Assembly: GCA_016199985.1 (NCBI GenBank)
Contig: JACQFQ010000030.1
Coordinates: forward strand, 1 to 64,000
DNA from: Verrucomicrobiota bacterium
Lineage (GTDB): Bacteria; Verrucomicrobiota; Verrucomicrobiia; Limisphaerales; UBA11320
Direction of reading: 5' to 3'
DNA: 64,000 nucleotides
How positions within the stretch are numbered: position 1 is the stretch's first letter; every line of letters starts with the position of its first letter. The notes beneath the pieces are model-generated. The model searched no databases and had not been told where the DNA came from. It saw only the letters and a program-made list of their open reading frames with translations. Of the stretch, positions 51,968 through 59,146 are shown one piece after another. The translations under genes were made by a program, and so were the position numbers.

Positions 51968-53083
51968 ATGCTGTGGAAGAAACGTCAGGATTATTTGATC
52001 GACCAGTCCTATGCGGCGGCCGATGCGATTTACGGGCAAACCGCCCGATGGGAAATCACGCGGGAATTCCCGATCGAGTCCATTTATTTGGTCGCGGACT
52101 TCACCGCGGCCGCGTTCGCGACAACCAAGGTCGTCACGGAGACCTGGTATAACATCATCAAGCGGGTCACGCTGACCGTGGCCGATGGCTCGCGCACGCG
52201 CAACGTGATCGACGCCTCCGGCAGCGGCCTCGCCGAGTATGCGCGCCAGCAGCTGGGCGGCCTGGACCGCAACTGGATGTTCCGCCGTGTGACGGGCGCT
52301 CCGTCGGCCGGCGCGGCCGCGTATAACCCGCGCCTGCGGCTCATGATCCCGATCTTTTTTGCGCTGCCGCAGATTTCCGATCCCCTCTCCTCCGCGCTCC
52401 TCCTCCCGGCCCATCGCTACAACGCGAACCCCGTGCTCACCGTCACGACGGAAGCCAAGGCGAACGTCCACAATGACGCGGGCACAACGACGGCCGCGAC
52501 GCTCGGAGTGGTGGTCAACCGCCGCGAAGTGCAGGATCCCAATTGGGAGTATTACGACACGGAACTGTTTGAAAATCCGTGGACTCCCACGGCGGGGCTC
52601 CAAAGCTACGATCTGCCGATCCCGGGAGCGTTTACGGGCATGCAGATTCGGGCCACGTCTTCCGGCGCCAGGGTCAATCCCTGCTCGGCGCTGGCCGAAA
52701 ACCGTCTGCAGTACCTCGGCAACGTGATTCGGCGCTGGCGCATGGAGGATATCCAGCGCGAGAACGAGTTGTCCACGTTTTGGAACTCCGATCTGGCCAA
52801 CGAATATCTCATCACGGCGGCCAACACCGATCTGCCGGGCGCCATGTTCACGGACAAGCCCTCGAGCGCGAATGATTCGGGGCTCTACTACATGGACTTT
52901 CTCACGGACCGCGTGGGCGAATCCGTCCAGGAAATCGGCTCCGCTTTGGAAACGAACTTCCTGATGGCTTCCGGCGCGCGCGTGCAATGGCTGACGACCA
53001 TCAGCGGGACGCCCACGATCAACATCCTGTTCCACCGGATCATGGGCGACATCAGCAAACTCAAGTTCGCGCGAACCGCTTAA
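51968..53083 (+). CDS. Candidate double-jelly-roll major capsid protein
   Basis: 371 residues, close to PRD1 P3 (394) and PM2 P2 (about 270). No signal peptide, no membrane segment, and an almost all-beta pattern with two similar halves (about 28-185 and 186-365). Pieces such as WYNIIKRVTLTVADGSRTRN (60-79), PRLRLMIPIFFALPQISDPL (121-140), YNANPVLTVTTE and TLDLYYMDF-like LYYMDFLTD (307-313), INILFHRIMGD (351-361) fit DJR capsid proteins. It is the largest protein of the late operon and follows the ATPase. The fold call is inference from pattern, needing a structural search. Confidence 0.65.
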   Translation: MLWKKRQDYLIDQSYAAADAIYGQTARWEITREFPIESIYLVADFTAAAFATTKVVTETWYNIIKRVTLTVADGSRTRNVIDASGSGLAEYARQQLGGLDRNWMFRRVTGAPSAGAAAYNPRLRLMIPIFFALPQISDPLSSALLLPAHRYNANPVLTVTTEAKANVHNDAGTTTAATLGVVVNRREVQDPNWEYYDTELFENPWTPTAGLQSYDLPIPGAFTGMQIRATSSGARVNPCSALAENRLQYLGNVIRRWRMEDIQRENELSTFWNSDLANEYLITAANTDLPGAMFTDKPSSANDSGLYYMDFLTDRVGESVQEIGSALETNFLMASGARVQWLTTISGTPTINILFHRIMGDISKLKFARTA

Positions 53084-53087
53084 CATT

Positions 53088-53414
53088 ATGCCCTCCAAAT
53101 GGGCCAGCGACCTGTTCGACATCGCTACGCCGATTGCCCGGAAATATGTGGTGGGCGAGGATGACTCGCCCGATCCAAACGACGAATCGGGCTTTCAGGC
53201 GGACAAGAAAAAGTTCAACCGCCTCAATGGCTCCGGGCCCGTGGACCAGAACGCGGCCGATCGCGCGCCCACGTCATTTTGGCAGTTTCTGACGGGCGCG
53301 CGCTCGGGCACGCCATCGGCCGACGGCCAGAACGGGAGCGGCGGCTATACGTTCTCCGTGCTCCTGGTGGTCGGGGTGGGAGTGGTCATATGGCTCCTCT
53401 GGCGCCGGCGCTAA
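53088..53414 (+). CDS. Single-pass membrane protein with long exposed N-terminus
   Basis: 108 residues. Soluble acidic region (1-80) and a C-terminal membrane helix (88-105, FSVLLVVGVGVVIWLLW) with RRR at the end. This topology would place the bulk on one side of the virion membrane. It starts 5 bp after the capsid gene and overlaps the next gene by 25 bp. Confidence 0.65.
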   Translation: MPSKWASDLFDIATPIARKYVVGEDDSPDPNDESGFQADKKKFNRLNGSGPVDQNAADRAPTSFWQFLTGARSGTPSADGQNGSGGYTFSVLLVVGVGVVIWLLWRRR

Positions 53415-53917
53415 ACGCGGACCCCGCGCCGGACGCGGAATGGGTTCATGATTACTTGATGGCCGGCTCCGGACTGACCATCAAGCGCAACGGCGCGCCC
53501 TTGGGCCCGCTGTTCACTCTGAACCTTAATCCGGCTTTGCGGCGCCGCGCGCTCTATGCGGGGGCGCGCGGCGCAAACACGAGCCTATCGGCCTTGAGCC
53601 GGCTGGTTTTTTCGCGCAACGGCTACACGGTCTTGAGCCTGCCCTGGGCGCTTCAAAGCTTCGCCTCGGGGTGGGGCCCGTCGCTCTCGATTGACTCGTG
53701 CTGCACGTTCGCATCCTCGGCGAGCGGAATGCCGACCGTGGCGGACGCGGTCTATCTCGACAATCCAGTGGGCCTGCGGACCTTGATGAACCCCTTCAAG
53801 TTCACGGCCGAAGTGGACAGAGTGGACTGGCTCTTTGACCAGAATCAGCTGACGAACGTCGGGAGCAATGGCAGCCTGTTCTTGTTTTTGGGGATCAAGA
53901 GTCAGTCGGCGCTATGA
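53390..53917 (+). CDS. Beta-rich structural protein, minor capsid candidate
   Basis: 175 residues from the ATG at 53390, preceded by GGGAGTGG. Beta-strand pattern with aromatic clusters (LVFSRNGYTVLSLPWALQSF, FTAEVDRVDWLFDQNQL). It might be a penton or minor capsid protein, as in the DJR viruses. No family recognised. ATGA overlap with the next gene. Confidence 0.5.
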   Translation: MAPLAPALNADPAPDAEWVHDYLMAGSGLTIKRNGAPLGPLFTLNLNPALRRRALYAGARGANTSLSALSRLVFSRNGYTVLSLPWALQSFASGWGPSLSIDSCCTFASSASGMPTVADAVYLDNPVGLRTLMNPFKFTAEVDRVDWLFDQNQLTNVGSNGSLFLFLGIKSQSAL

Positions 53918-54105
53918 AAACCAAAATCATTTTCTGGGTGATGGCCCTATTGGTCGCCGATTACATGTGGACCGCGAAGACGATGAACAATCGCAACCCG
54001 CACATTGGGCCCGCGGCCTGGATACTGAACCTCTTTGCGGGCGCTGCGGCAGCTCGCCGGGCGTCTCAACCCCTTCCGCCTGGCGCGACGACCATAAAAC
54101 AATGA
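53914..54105 (+). CDS. Small membrane protein
   Basis: 63 residues (MKTKIIFWVMALLVADYMWT). One N-terminal membrane helix (4-20) and a short Ala/Pro-rich tail. ATGA overlaps on both sides. Confidence 0.55.
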   Translation: MKTKIIFWVMALLVADYMWTAKTMNNRNPHIGPAAWILNLFAGAAAARRASQPLPPGATTIKQ

Positions 54106-54671
54106 ACGAGAACCCGAGCAATCTGGCGATCGACTGCGGCGCGCACTGGGCGGCCGACCAGTGGTATGCGCCCGCGTCCGATTCCCTGGGCAGCGGGCGA
54201 TCGGGCCTGATCTTGTCAGGCGGCAATTACAAGGGAGTGGCCAGCCGATTGACGCTGGTCCCGGGCCTGAAATTTCGCCGGCTCTGGGTGGGAATCCGGG
54301 GTTCCCTCACGGCCGGCAGCTATTGGCTGACCAGCGTTGTCTTTCGCCGGGCGGGCGTGGGGATCATCCGGTTCCCTGTGAACTATCAGGCGTTCAACGT
54401 CACGGCCAACACGCTGGCCGTGGGCGTGGACGGCGTGGCCGATCCGTCGGCGACCTGCACGGGAGTGATTGCGCCGCCTAACTCCCTTTACACGGACACG
54501 TATGACGGCGTGTCGCTCTCGCGCTTCCTGATCGCGCCGTCCCAATGGATGGCGGAAGCGGAGGAAGTGGTTTGGGAATGGGACGCGGGCAATCCGTTTA
54601 ACAGCGCGGCCGACGGGCGGGCGGTCACGGGCGTTCTGGCCTGCCTCTCGCAAAAGGATCCGTTTTTCTAA
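54102..54671 (+). CDS. Beta-rich structural protein, unknown
   Basis: 189 residues from the ATG at 54102. Mostly beta strands (VASRLTLVPGLKFRRLWVGI, SYWLTSVVFRRAGVGIIRF), no membrane segment, single jelly-roll size. A vertex, spike or minor capsid role fits but is inferred. ATGA overlap upstream; next gene starts directly after the stop. Confidence 0.5.
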   Translation: MNENPSNLAIDCGAHWAADQWYAPASDSLGSGRSGLILSGGNYKGVASRLTLVPGLKFRRLWVGIRGSLTAGSYWLTSVVFRRAGVGIIRFPVNYQAFNVTANTLAVGVDGVADPSATCTGVIAPPNSLYTDTYDGVSLSRFLIAPSQWMAEAEEVVWEWDAGNPFNSAADGRAVTGVLACLSQKDPFF

Positions 54672-55148
54672 ATGGAAGACTATCCTCCAGTCATTCGTTT
54701 TGGTTCCTCGCTCCGCAAGCATGTGGCCGTGGAAACGGGCCTGATTCACGACGTGACGATCCCGCCGGAAGCTTTGCGCCGCTATGTGTGGATCGCGTGC
54801 GATATCTTCGACAACATATCGACGTGTGACTGGTTCATTGAGGCGCTGATCACGTTCTACCGGAACGGTCAACCGCTTTGCTCCTTTCCGCTCTATAGCG
54901 GAAACGTCGTGGTGCCCGGGCAGGCGTTCAACATCTTCGCGCCCTCGGTGGGCGCCGGATCTCAACCGGGTCTTCAGGCTCAAGGCATAGACTCAGTGTC
55001 GCTCAATTATAAGAAGCTCGATCTTCCCTGCTTTGAATTCTGGGTCGAAGCGGATCGGCTCGTGATGGAGATTAAACAGATGTCGCGCGGCTCTGCCACA
55101 CTGCGCGATCTCTGCACCGGGTTTGTGGTTCTCTCACAGGAGCAATGA
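54672..55148 (+). CDS. Beta-rich structural protein, unknown
   Basis: 158 residues (MEDYPPVIRFGSSLRKHVAV). Beta-sandwich-like pattern (FYRNGQPLCSFPLYSGNVVV) and several Cys. No membrane helix. Could form a vertex complex with the preceding protein. Stop of the preceding gene directly adjoins its start. Confidence 0.5.
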   Translation: MEDYPPVIRFGSSLRKHVAVETGLIHDVTIPPEALRRYVWIACDIFDNISTCDWFIEALITFYRNGQPLCSFPLYSGNVVVPGQAFNIFAPSVGAGSQPGLQAQGIDSVSLNYKKLDLPCFEFWVEADRLVMEIKQMSRGSATLRDLCTGFVVLSQEQ

Positions 55149-55149
55149 T

Positions 55150-55473
55150 ATGGGCGGCGGCGGCGGCGGATCCAGCACAAGCGCGAGCACAACGACGAAT
55201 CGAAACCACACGGTCACGAAGAACATAAGCGATTCGTATAACAAGACCATCAATCGCGTGAACAACATCCAAAAGACCGGCAAGACCGTGGTGAAGGTAT
55301 CAGGCGGCAAGGCGTCGAAAGTGCCGGAGATTTTGGACAAGATCAAAAACCCGTCCGCGAATTCGACCGCGCCGGCCGCCGATGCGTCCGGTTCGCTGTG
55401 GGACAACAAGGGGCTTCTTTACGCCGGCCTGGCGGTCGGCGTTCTCATCATCTTTTACCTCTGGAGAAAATGA
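55150..55473 (+). CDS. Gly/Ser/Thr-rich membrane-anchored protein
   Basis: 107 residues from the ATG at 55150, with CAGGAG 9 bp upstream. Gly-rich start, Ser/Thr/Asn-rich middle and C-terminal membrane helix (88-105, LLYAGLAVGVLIIFYLW). A membrane-anchored virion component. ATGA overlap with next gene. Confidence 0.6.
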   Translation: MGGGGGGSSTSASTTTNRNHTVTKNISDSYNKTINRVNNIQKTGKTVVKVSGGKASKVPEILDKIKNPSANSTAPAADASGSLWDNKGLLYAGLAVGVLIIFYLWRK

Positions 55474-55760
55474 TCGCAGGACTTCCATCACTGGGTTTGA
55501 CAGGCGGCGCGGGCGGATCGGCTGGGCCCAGCCGAACCGATGCCACGAGCACAAGCGACCAATCCTACCGCGGATCGCTCGGCTCGGGCGCGGGCATGCG
55601 CGGATTTGCCAACAACGTCTCTTTTGGCGGGGCCGTGTCCGCCACGCAATCGGCCATGAACCCGCCCGCGGGGCCCGCCAGCGATTGGCGGTCCACAATC
55701 GGGATCGGCGCGCTGGCCGTGATTGGGCTGGTGGCCCTTTTCATCGCGAAAAGGAAATGA
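55470..55760 (+). CDS. Small Gly/Ser-rich membrane protein
   Basis: 96 residues from the ATG at 55470. Gly/Ala/Ser-rich N-terminus and one C-terminal membrane helix (75-93, TIGIGALAVIGLVALFIAK). Same layout as the preceding protein, which suggests related function or duplication. TGGAGA upstream in the coding overlap. Confidence 0.6.
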   Translation: MIAGLPSLGLTGGAGGSAGPSRTDATSTSDQSYRGSLGSGAGMRGFANNVSFGGAVSATQSAMNPPAGPASDWRSTIGIGALAVIGLVALFIAKRK

Positions 55761-55763
55761 CCT

Positions 55764-56174
55764 ATGGGCTGGTTTGACGACTTTTTCATTTCGAAAGAAG
55801 AGCAGGCCAAGGCGCGCGATGTGGACGCGCAGCTCGAGGCGCTCAACCACAAAAACGTGGAACGCGGGATCTGGACGGAGCAGCAGGAGCGCGAGGCCAC
55901 GGCGCGCATCCAACACACTTCGATCGACAAGCTGCTTTCCGATCCGGACACGTCGCCTTCGGGCGGGTTCGATTCGTCCATCAAGGAATCGGCGGCGAGT
56001 ATCAAGGCGGGGATCAATTCGGCGGCCGACTCGTTCCGCGAAACCTCACAGTTCATTTTGGGAAGCGCGATTGGCGGGATATTCCGCGCGATCCCTTTCT
56101 GGGTATGGCTCGGGCTTGCGGGCTATCTTCTGTTCATGATCTGGCCCTTTATTCCCAAACCCAAACGCCAATGA
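55764..56174 (+). CDS. Membrane protein with amphipathic helices
   Basis: 136 residues. Mainly helical and charged (residues 1-95, including EEQAKARDVDAQLEALNHKN) and a C-terminal hydrophobic segment (109-130, FWVWLGLAGYLLFMIWPF). AGGA in AAAAGGAAAT lies about 8 bp upstream. Overlaps the next gene by 4 bp. Confidence 0.6.
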   Translation: MGWFDDFFISKEEQAKARDVDAQLEALNHKNVERGIWTEQQEREATARIQHTSIDKLLSDPDTSPSGGFDSSIKESAASIKAGINSAADSFRETSQFILGSAIGGIFRAIPFWVWLGLAGYLLFMIWPFIPKPKRQ

Positions 56175-56272
56175 AGCACAAAAAAAAATCGGGCGGCAAA
56201 TGGATGTGGATTGCGATGGCCCTGGTCGGGATGACGGCTCTCTTCCTGGTCATTCGGCGAAAGGCGGCATGA
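56171..56272 (+). CDS. Tiny membrane protein, 33 residues
   Basis: MKHKKKSGGKWMWIAMALVG and a short tail RRKAA. A basic head, one membrane helix (11-28) and a basic end. ATGA overlaps on both sides confirm a coupled gene too short for a normal length cutoff. Confidence 0.6.
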   Translation: MKHKKKSGGKWMWIAMALVGMTALFLVIRRKAA

Positions 56273-56427
56273 ACGATGCGCACGAAAAACTCGAGGCGGT
56301 TGGAGCGACCTTGGGAACGGCCGTCAGCTGGATGACGGGCATGAACCAAGTATTGCAGCTGAGTATTTCCGCGCTCACCCTCCTGTGGTGGGCGCGTCTG
56401 CTGCTCAAATGGAAGGGAAAAGAATGA
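56269..56427 (+). CDS. Small membrane protein
   Basis: 52 residues (MNDAHEKLEAVGATLGTAVS). One hydrophobic helix (28-46, VLQLSISALTLLWWARLLL). ATGA overlaps on both sides. Confidence 0.55.
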   Translation: MNDAHEKLEAVGATLGTAVSWMTGMNQVLQLSISALTLLWWARLLLKWKGKE

Positions 56428-56750
56428 AGAAAATTTTGGCGGTTATCATCACGCTGGCGATCGGCTATTGGCTGATCCAAAAGTTTCTCTTTAGCCGCAA
56501 GCCCACGCGGCTGGACGAGCACTTGAGCGAACAGAAAAACTTGAAGGACATCGGCAAGGCGACGGGCCTGGCGTCGATCCTGGCGCGGCCGATCCTGGCA
56601 ATGATTGGCCAGCGGCCGAAGGACGGCGCGGTTGAGACTCCGTTTTCGCCCGAGGATGACGGCGACACTTCCACCGAGTTTTTGCCGGACGGTTATGATG
56701 GCACGGACCAGAGTGTGTCTTACGAGGATGATATCCTCGCTTGGAATTGA
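56424..56750 (+). CDS. N-terminally anchored membrane protein with acidic tail
   Basis: 108 residues from the ATG at 56424 with GGAAGGGA upstream. N-terminal membrane helix (3-23, KILAVIITLAIGYWLIQKFL), a basic-helical middle and an acidic end (PEDDGDTSTEF, YEDDILAWN). Last gene of the late operon. Confidence 0.6.
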   Translation: MKKILAVIITLAIGYWLIQKFLFSRKPTRLDEHLSEQKNLKDIGKATGLASILARPILAMIGQRPKDGAVETPFSPEDDGDTSTEFLPDGYDGTDQSVSYEDDILAWN

Positions 56751-56795
56751 GTCAGGCCTGATCGGTTCCTCCAGGCCTGAGGCGTGGTGAACCCT

Positions 56796-56829
56796 GAAGC
56801 GCCCGGTTGTGATGCAAGCCGGGCGCTTC
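56796..56829. terminator. Terminator hairpin between convergent late and integrase operons
   Basis: GAAGCGCCCGG pairs with CCGGGCGCTTC (11 bp, 12-nt loop). It lies between convergent operons, so it may serve both. No extended T-run. Confidence 0.6.
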
Positions 56830-56830
56830 C

Positions 56831-57088
56831 TCATCCGTTCAGGAAGTCGACGAGCAGCACTTCGCCGCCCTTGTAGTGGTCGGCCGCCTCGCCGATATAC
56901 TTCGCCGTGACTAGGGCGGGACTCTTCTCCCAATAACCGCAATTGCTTTCCCACGTCTCACGTTGCGACCCTTGACTTGCGTCGGGATAGATGGCGCGGG
57001 CCTCTGATTCGGTCGCCGCCACGACAACGGCGGCATTTGTTTTGTCGTAATCCAGAGGGCTGGTCCGTTCGATGATCCAGAGTTTCAT
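56831..57088 (-). CDS. Accessory protein, unknown
   Basis: 85 residues from the ATG at 57088 (MKLWIIERTSPLDYDKTNAA). Alpha/beta pattern of small phage proteins (VVVAATESEARAIYPD). Last gene of the integrase operon, coupled by ATGA to its neighbour. No family recognised. Confidence 0.5.
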   Translation of the reverse strand: MKLWIIERTSPLDYDKTNAAVVVAATESEARAIYPDASQGSQRETWESNCGYWEKSPALVTAKYIGEAADHYKGGEVLLVDFLNG

Positions 57089-57468
57089 AATCGGTGTCTT
57101 GTGACAATCCACCTTCCTAATTCCACGGGCCCCGCGGCCATCCTCACCTTGCCGTCCGGTTCCGTGTGCCGGATGGCGCATCCGCGCTCTAGGCCCCATG
57201 CCTTGACTCGAGGATGGGCCGCCCGGAACGCCAGATGATTTATGGGACGTTCGCCCAAGATGCGCCGCAACTCACGGACGCCGGCGACGCCGTTGAGTGA
57301 TAGGATCACAAGGCCAGTGCAAGCATTCGGAGCGGCATAGAGGCCGCTGAGGAGCGCGCCGTCGCTCATCCTTCCGCGCGACCACGCCAAGCAATCGCCA
57401 GGAGGCACGCGGACAGCGAGGCAGGGAATCGGCGATTGGAACTTGGAGTTGGGTTCCGACCCATTCAT
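57085..57468 (-). CDS. Accessory protein, unknown
   Basis: 127 residues from the ATG at 57468. Pattern alpha/beta with a hydrophobic strand (CTGLVILSLNGVAGVRELRR). ATGA overlap with both neighbours. Position in the integrase/Phd-like operon suggests a lysogeny-time function. No family recognised. Confidence 0.5.
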   Translation of the reverse strand: MNGSEPNSKFQSPIPCLAVRVPPGDCLAWSRGRMSDGALLSGLYAAPNACTGLVILSLNGVAGVRELRRILGERPINHLAFRAAHPRVKAWGLERGCAIRHTEPDGKVRMAAGPVELGRWIVTRHRL

Positions 57469-57638
57469 ACGCGCGCTTTCCGCCGGCGGCATCCCTCCTT
57501 GCCTCGAGGCTCGCGGTAAACGATCCACAGGCAAGTGGGCTTGTTGAAGTGAGTGATTTCTTCGGCCTGCTTGGTGCGCTTTAAGCGATCCAGGACCGCG
57601 GGCAGGTTGTGCATAAGGTCGGCTTTTCGGACGGACAT
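57465..57638 (-). CDS. Phd/YefM antitoxin-like small protein
   Basis: 57 residues from the ATG at 57638. MSVRKADLMHNLPAVLDRLK followed by EEITHFNKPTCLWIVY follows the Phd/YefM N-terminal fold (strand-helix-strand). An inverted repeat TAGTGG-N11-CCACTA (57638-57660) overlaps its start, as expected for autoregulation. No RelE/Doc-type toxin is recognisable next to it; the 127-residue neighbour is untested. Confidence 0.45.
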   Translation of the reverse strand: MSVRKADLMHNLPAVLDRLKRTKQAEEITHFNKPTCLWIVYREPRGKEGCRRRKARV

Positions 57639-57660
57639 AGTGGCCACACAGTAACCACTA
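57638..57660. promoter_or_regulatory. Inverted repeat at the start of the Phd-like gene
   Basis: TAGTGG and CCACTA arms are separated by 11 bp; the left arm contains the palindrome GTGGCCAC extension. It lies between the integrase stop and the Phd-like start, so it could be an operator or a recombinase arm site. Confidence 0.4.
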
Positions 57661-58581
57661 TTGGTCAATTTGGGCGGGCCCCGGAACGATCGACCAAAAC
57701 TCCGCGGCGGCCTCTGGAGCCACCAAATCCCGATAATTGCGCCAGAGCATCGCCGGCGACGTCCCGGCCTCCAGGGCCGTTTTCGCCTCGGATTGTGTTG
57801 TCGCCAGGCGATAGGACAAAAAGGCGTGCCTGAGGCCATTCTGGCGACTCTGCACGCCGCTCCTGCGGACGGCCTCCCTCATGTCCCAGTCGATCCCGCG
57901 GGGCGGGCTGGTCCAGAGCGGGCCGTCAAGGGCAAGTATTGTCGACAATCCTTGTCCGATCCATTCGAGGGCGTTGTCGGGAACCGGGCAAATCCGCCGT
58001 GACCTGGTCTTGGCCTTGCTGGCCGCGATCGTGATGCGCCGGCGCTCCAGATCCACGTCACGCGCCGCCAGGCGGACGGTCTCCGCCAGGCGAACGCCGC
58101 AGAAGGCGACCATGGCCAGAAGCGGCCGGCTCCGGGGGCTGGCCGCCTCGAGGATCGATCGGACTTCGGCCGGGGTGTAGGCCGTGACATCGGCCGCGGC
58201 CAGGCGCTGGCGAAGGAAGCCAGCGACGGGATCGGCAAGAAGCCAACCGCGGGCGCGGCAGTAGCCGGCGAATTGCCGGATGGCCGCCAGCGTGTTGTTC
58301 CGGTGGCGGGATCCATCGATGCGCGCCAGGTGGCCGGCCACAAGATCGGGAGTGACCTCGCGCCAGGTGGCGGGCATGGCGCGGCAGAACCGGGCCAGAT
58401 AGTTTTTGAGCGCACTGATCCAGCGTTGGCCGGCGCCCTGGGCCCGCTTGATGGCGAGCATTGAATCAAGGCAATCCGCAAGAGAAGGGGATGCGCCGTG
58501 AAGGGGAAGGGGGCGCTGTGCCTGTACGGGGAGCCACTGGAGCCCGCAGTCGGGCAGGTTGTGGCTCGCCTGAAATCGCAT
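57658..58581 (-). CDS. int: Tyrosine recombinase integrase
   Basis: 307 residues. SAM-like N-terminal domain (about 30-125) and catalytic domain (about 135-300). Box I Arg164 (FCGVRLAE), Lys near 189-191 (ASKAKTRSRR), box II NGLRHAFLS with Arg251, and Tyr283 (LWRNYRDLV). The first His of H-x-x-R is Asn, and G-H before Tyr is G-T (AGTSPAML), a form frequent in PVC integrases. It starts 29 bp from the attachment repeat inside tRNA-Leu, the expected position for site-specific integration and excision. Confidence 0.9.
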   Translation of the reverse strand: MRFQASHNLPDCGLQWLPVQAQRPLPLHGASPSLADCLDSMLAIKRAQGAGQRWISALKNYLARFCRAMPATWREVTPDLVAGHLARIDGSRHRNNTLAAIRQFAGYCRARGWLLADPVAGFLRQRLAAADVTAYTPAEVRSILEAASPRSRPLLAMVAFCGVRLAETVRLAARDVDLERRRITIAASKAKTRSRRICPVPDNALEWIGQGLSTILALDGPLWTSPPRGIDWDMREAVRRSGVQSRQNGLRHAFLSYRLATTQSEAKTALEAGTSPAMLWRNYRDLVAPEAAAEFWSIVPGPAQIDQ

Positions 58582-58609
58582 AGAGGATTGTCAATTCACT
58601 CCCTAGCCA

Positions 58610-58632
58610 TGGTGCCCGCGACAGGACTTGAA
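58610..58632. repeat. attR, 23-bp direct repeat within tRNA-Leu
   Basis: Identical to 46704-46726. It spans the CCA, acceptor 3' strand and part of the T arm of tRNA-Leu. Confidence 0.9.
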
Positions 58633-58694
58633 CCTGTACGATGTTACTCACTAGAACCTGAATCTAGCGCGTCTGCCAATTCCGCCACGCGGGC
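58610..58694 (-). tRNA. tRNA-Leu (CAG), with encoded CCA
   Basis: The minus strand folds to a tRNA with acceptor stem GCCCGCG/CGCGGGC, anticodon stem CTAGA/TCTAG with loop TTCAGGT (anticodon CAG), a variable arm and T loop TTCAAGT. CCA is encoded at 58610-58612. The 3' end is supplied by the attachment-site repeat, so the gene remains complete after integration. Confidence 0.93.
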
Positions 58695-59146
58695 TTGATG
58701 ATCAAAAACTCGCAAATCGGTTTCTCGGGTCTTCTGCCGTTGTACCCCGGGTTTGTGCCCTGTAGCATCTCTTGAGCGCCAACCCGGGTTCCGAAAAGCC
58801 GCACTTGGGCTGCGCACGCAACCGCAAACCACCGCGATTCGTGTTGCTCGTTGTTGTCAGCAACCCGAACATATTCAGCAAGAAGCCAAAGGCAAGACGA
58901 TTCGCCTTTGATTCACGTTCGCTGTTCGTCAGCACCGGTAACTGGAATTCCAGCGCACAGGTGCAAGCGGACAAGGACTCAGTAGCGCAAAAACCTAGCA
59001 CAGTGATCACCCGCCAAAAGGGTCGGGCTTTCTATCCGCGCCTCAGTTTTACCGGCGCCGATTGCGACTGACCGAGAAGCCCCGCAGTCACCCTCCAGCC
59101 CCTCGACCATTGCGAATAGAAGATCCAAACTCCTCGAACAAGAAAC
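58695..59146. other. Non-coding stretch between tRNA-Leu and the next host gene
   Basis: The tRNA promoter must be here. Short open frames, one of about 100 residues on the plus strand, do not resemble a family and are not called. Confidence 0.4.

Larger units (their letters stand above)
46704..58632 (-). mobile_element. Integrated virus-like element in tRNA-Leu, candidate double-jelly-roll provirus
   Basis: The element is bounded by 23-bp identical direct repeats at 46704-46726 and 58610-58632; excision would give an 11,906-bp circle. It carries a repressor-like gene, an early operon with a replication initiator-like gene and internal iterons, a late operon with packaging ATPase, a candidate major capsid protein and eight tiny membrane proteins, and a minus-strand integrase operon. 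All genes appear intact. Size, gene order and many single-TM proteins fit tailless membrane-containing viruses such as PM2 or PRD1 (10-15 kb). Tail, portal, large terminase and DNA polymerase genes are absent. Capsid fold is inferred from sequence pattern only. Confidence 0.85.

Noticed and set aside
46704-58632. The element as an inovirus (filamentous phage) provirus
   Set aside because: The ATPase has no membrane segment and only 209 residues, and there is a 371-residue beta-rich protein with no signal peptide; inoviruses have a Zot with a membrane anchor and a short helical coat protein.
58772-59071. About 100-residue plus-strand open frame after tRNA-Leu
   Set aside because: No recognisable domain and poor composition; called non-coding.
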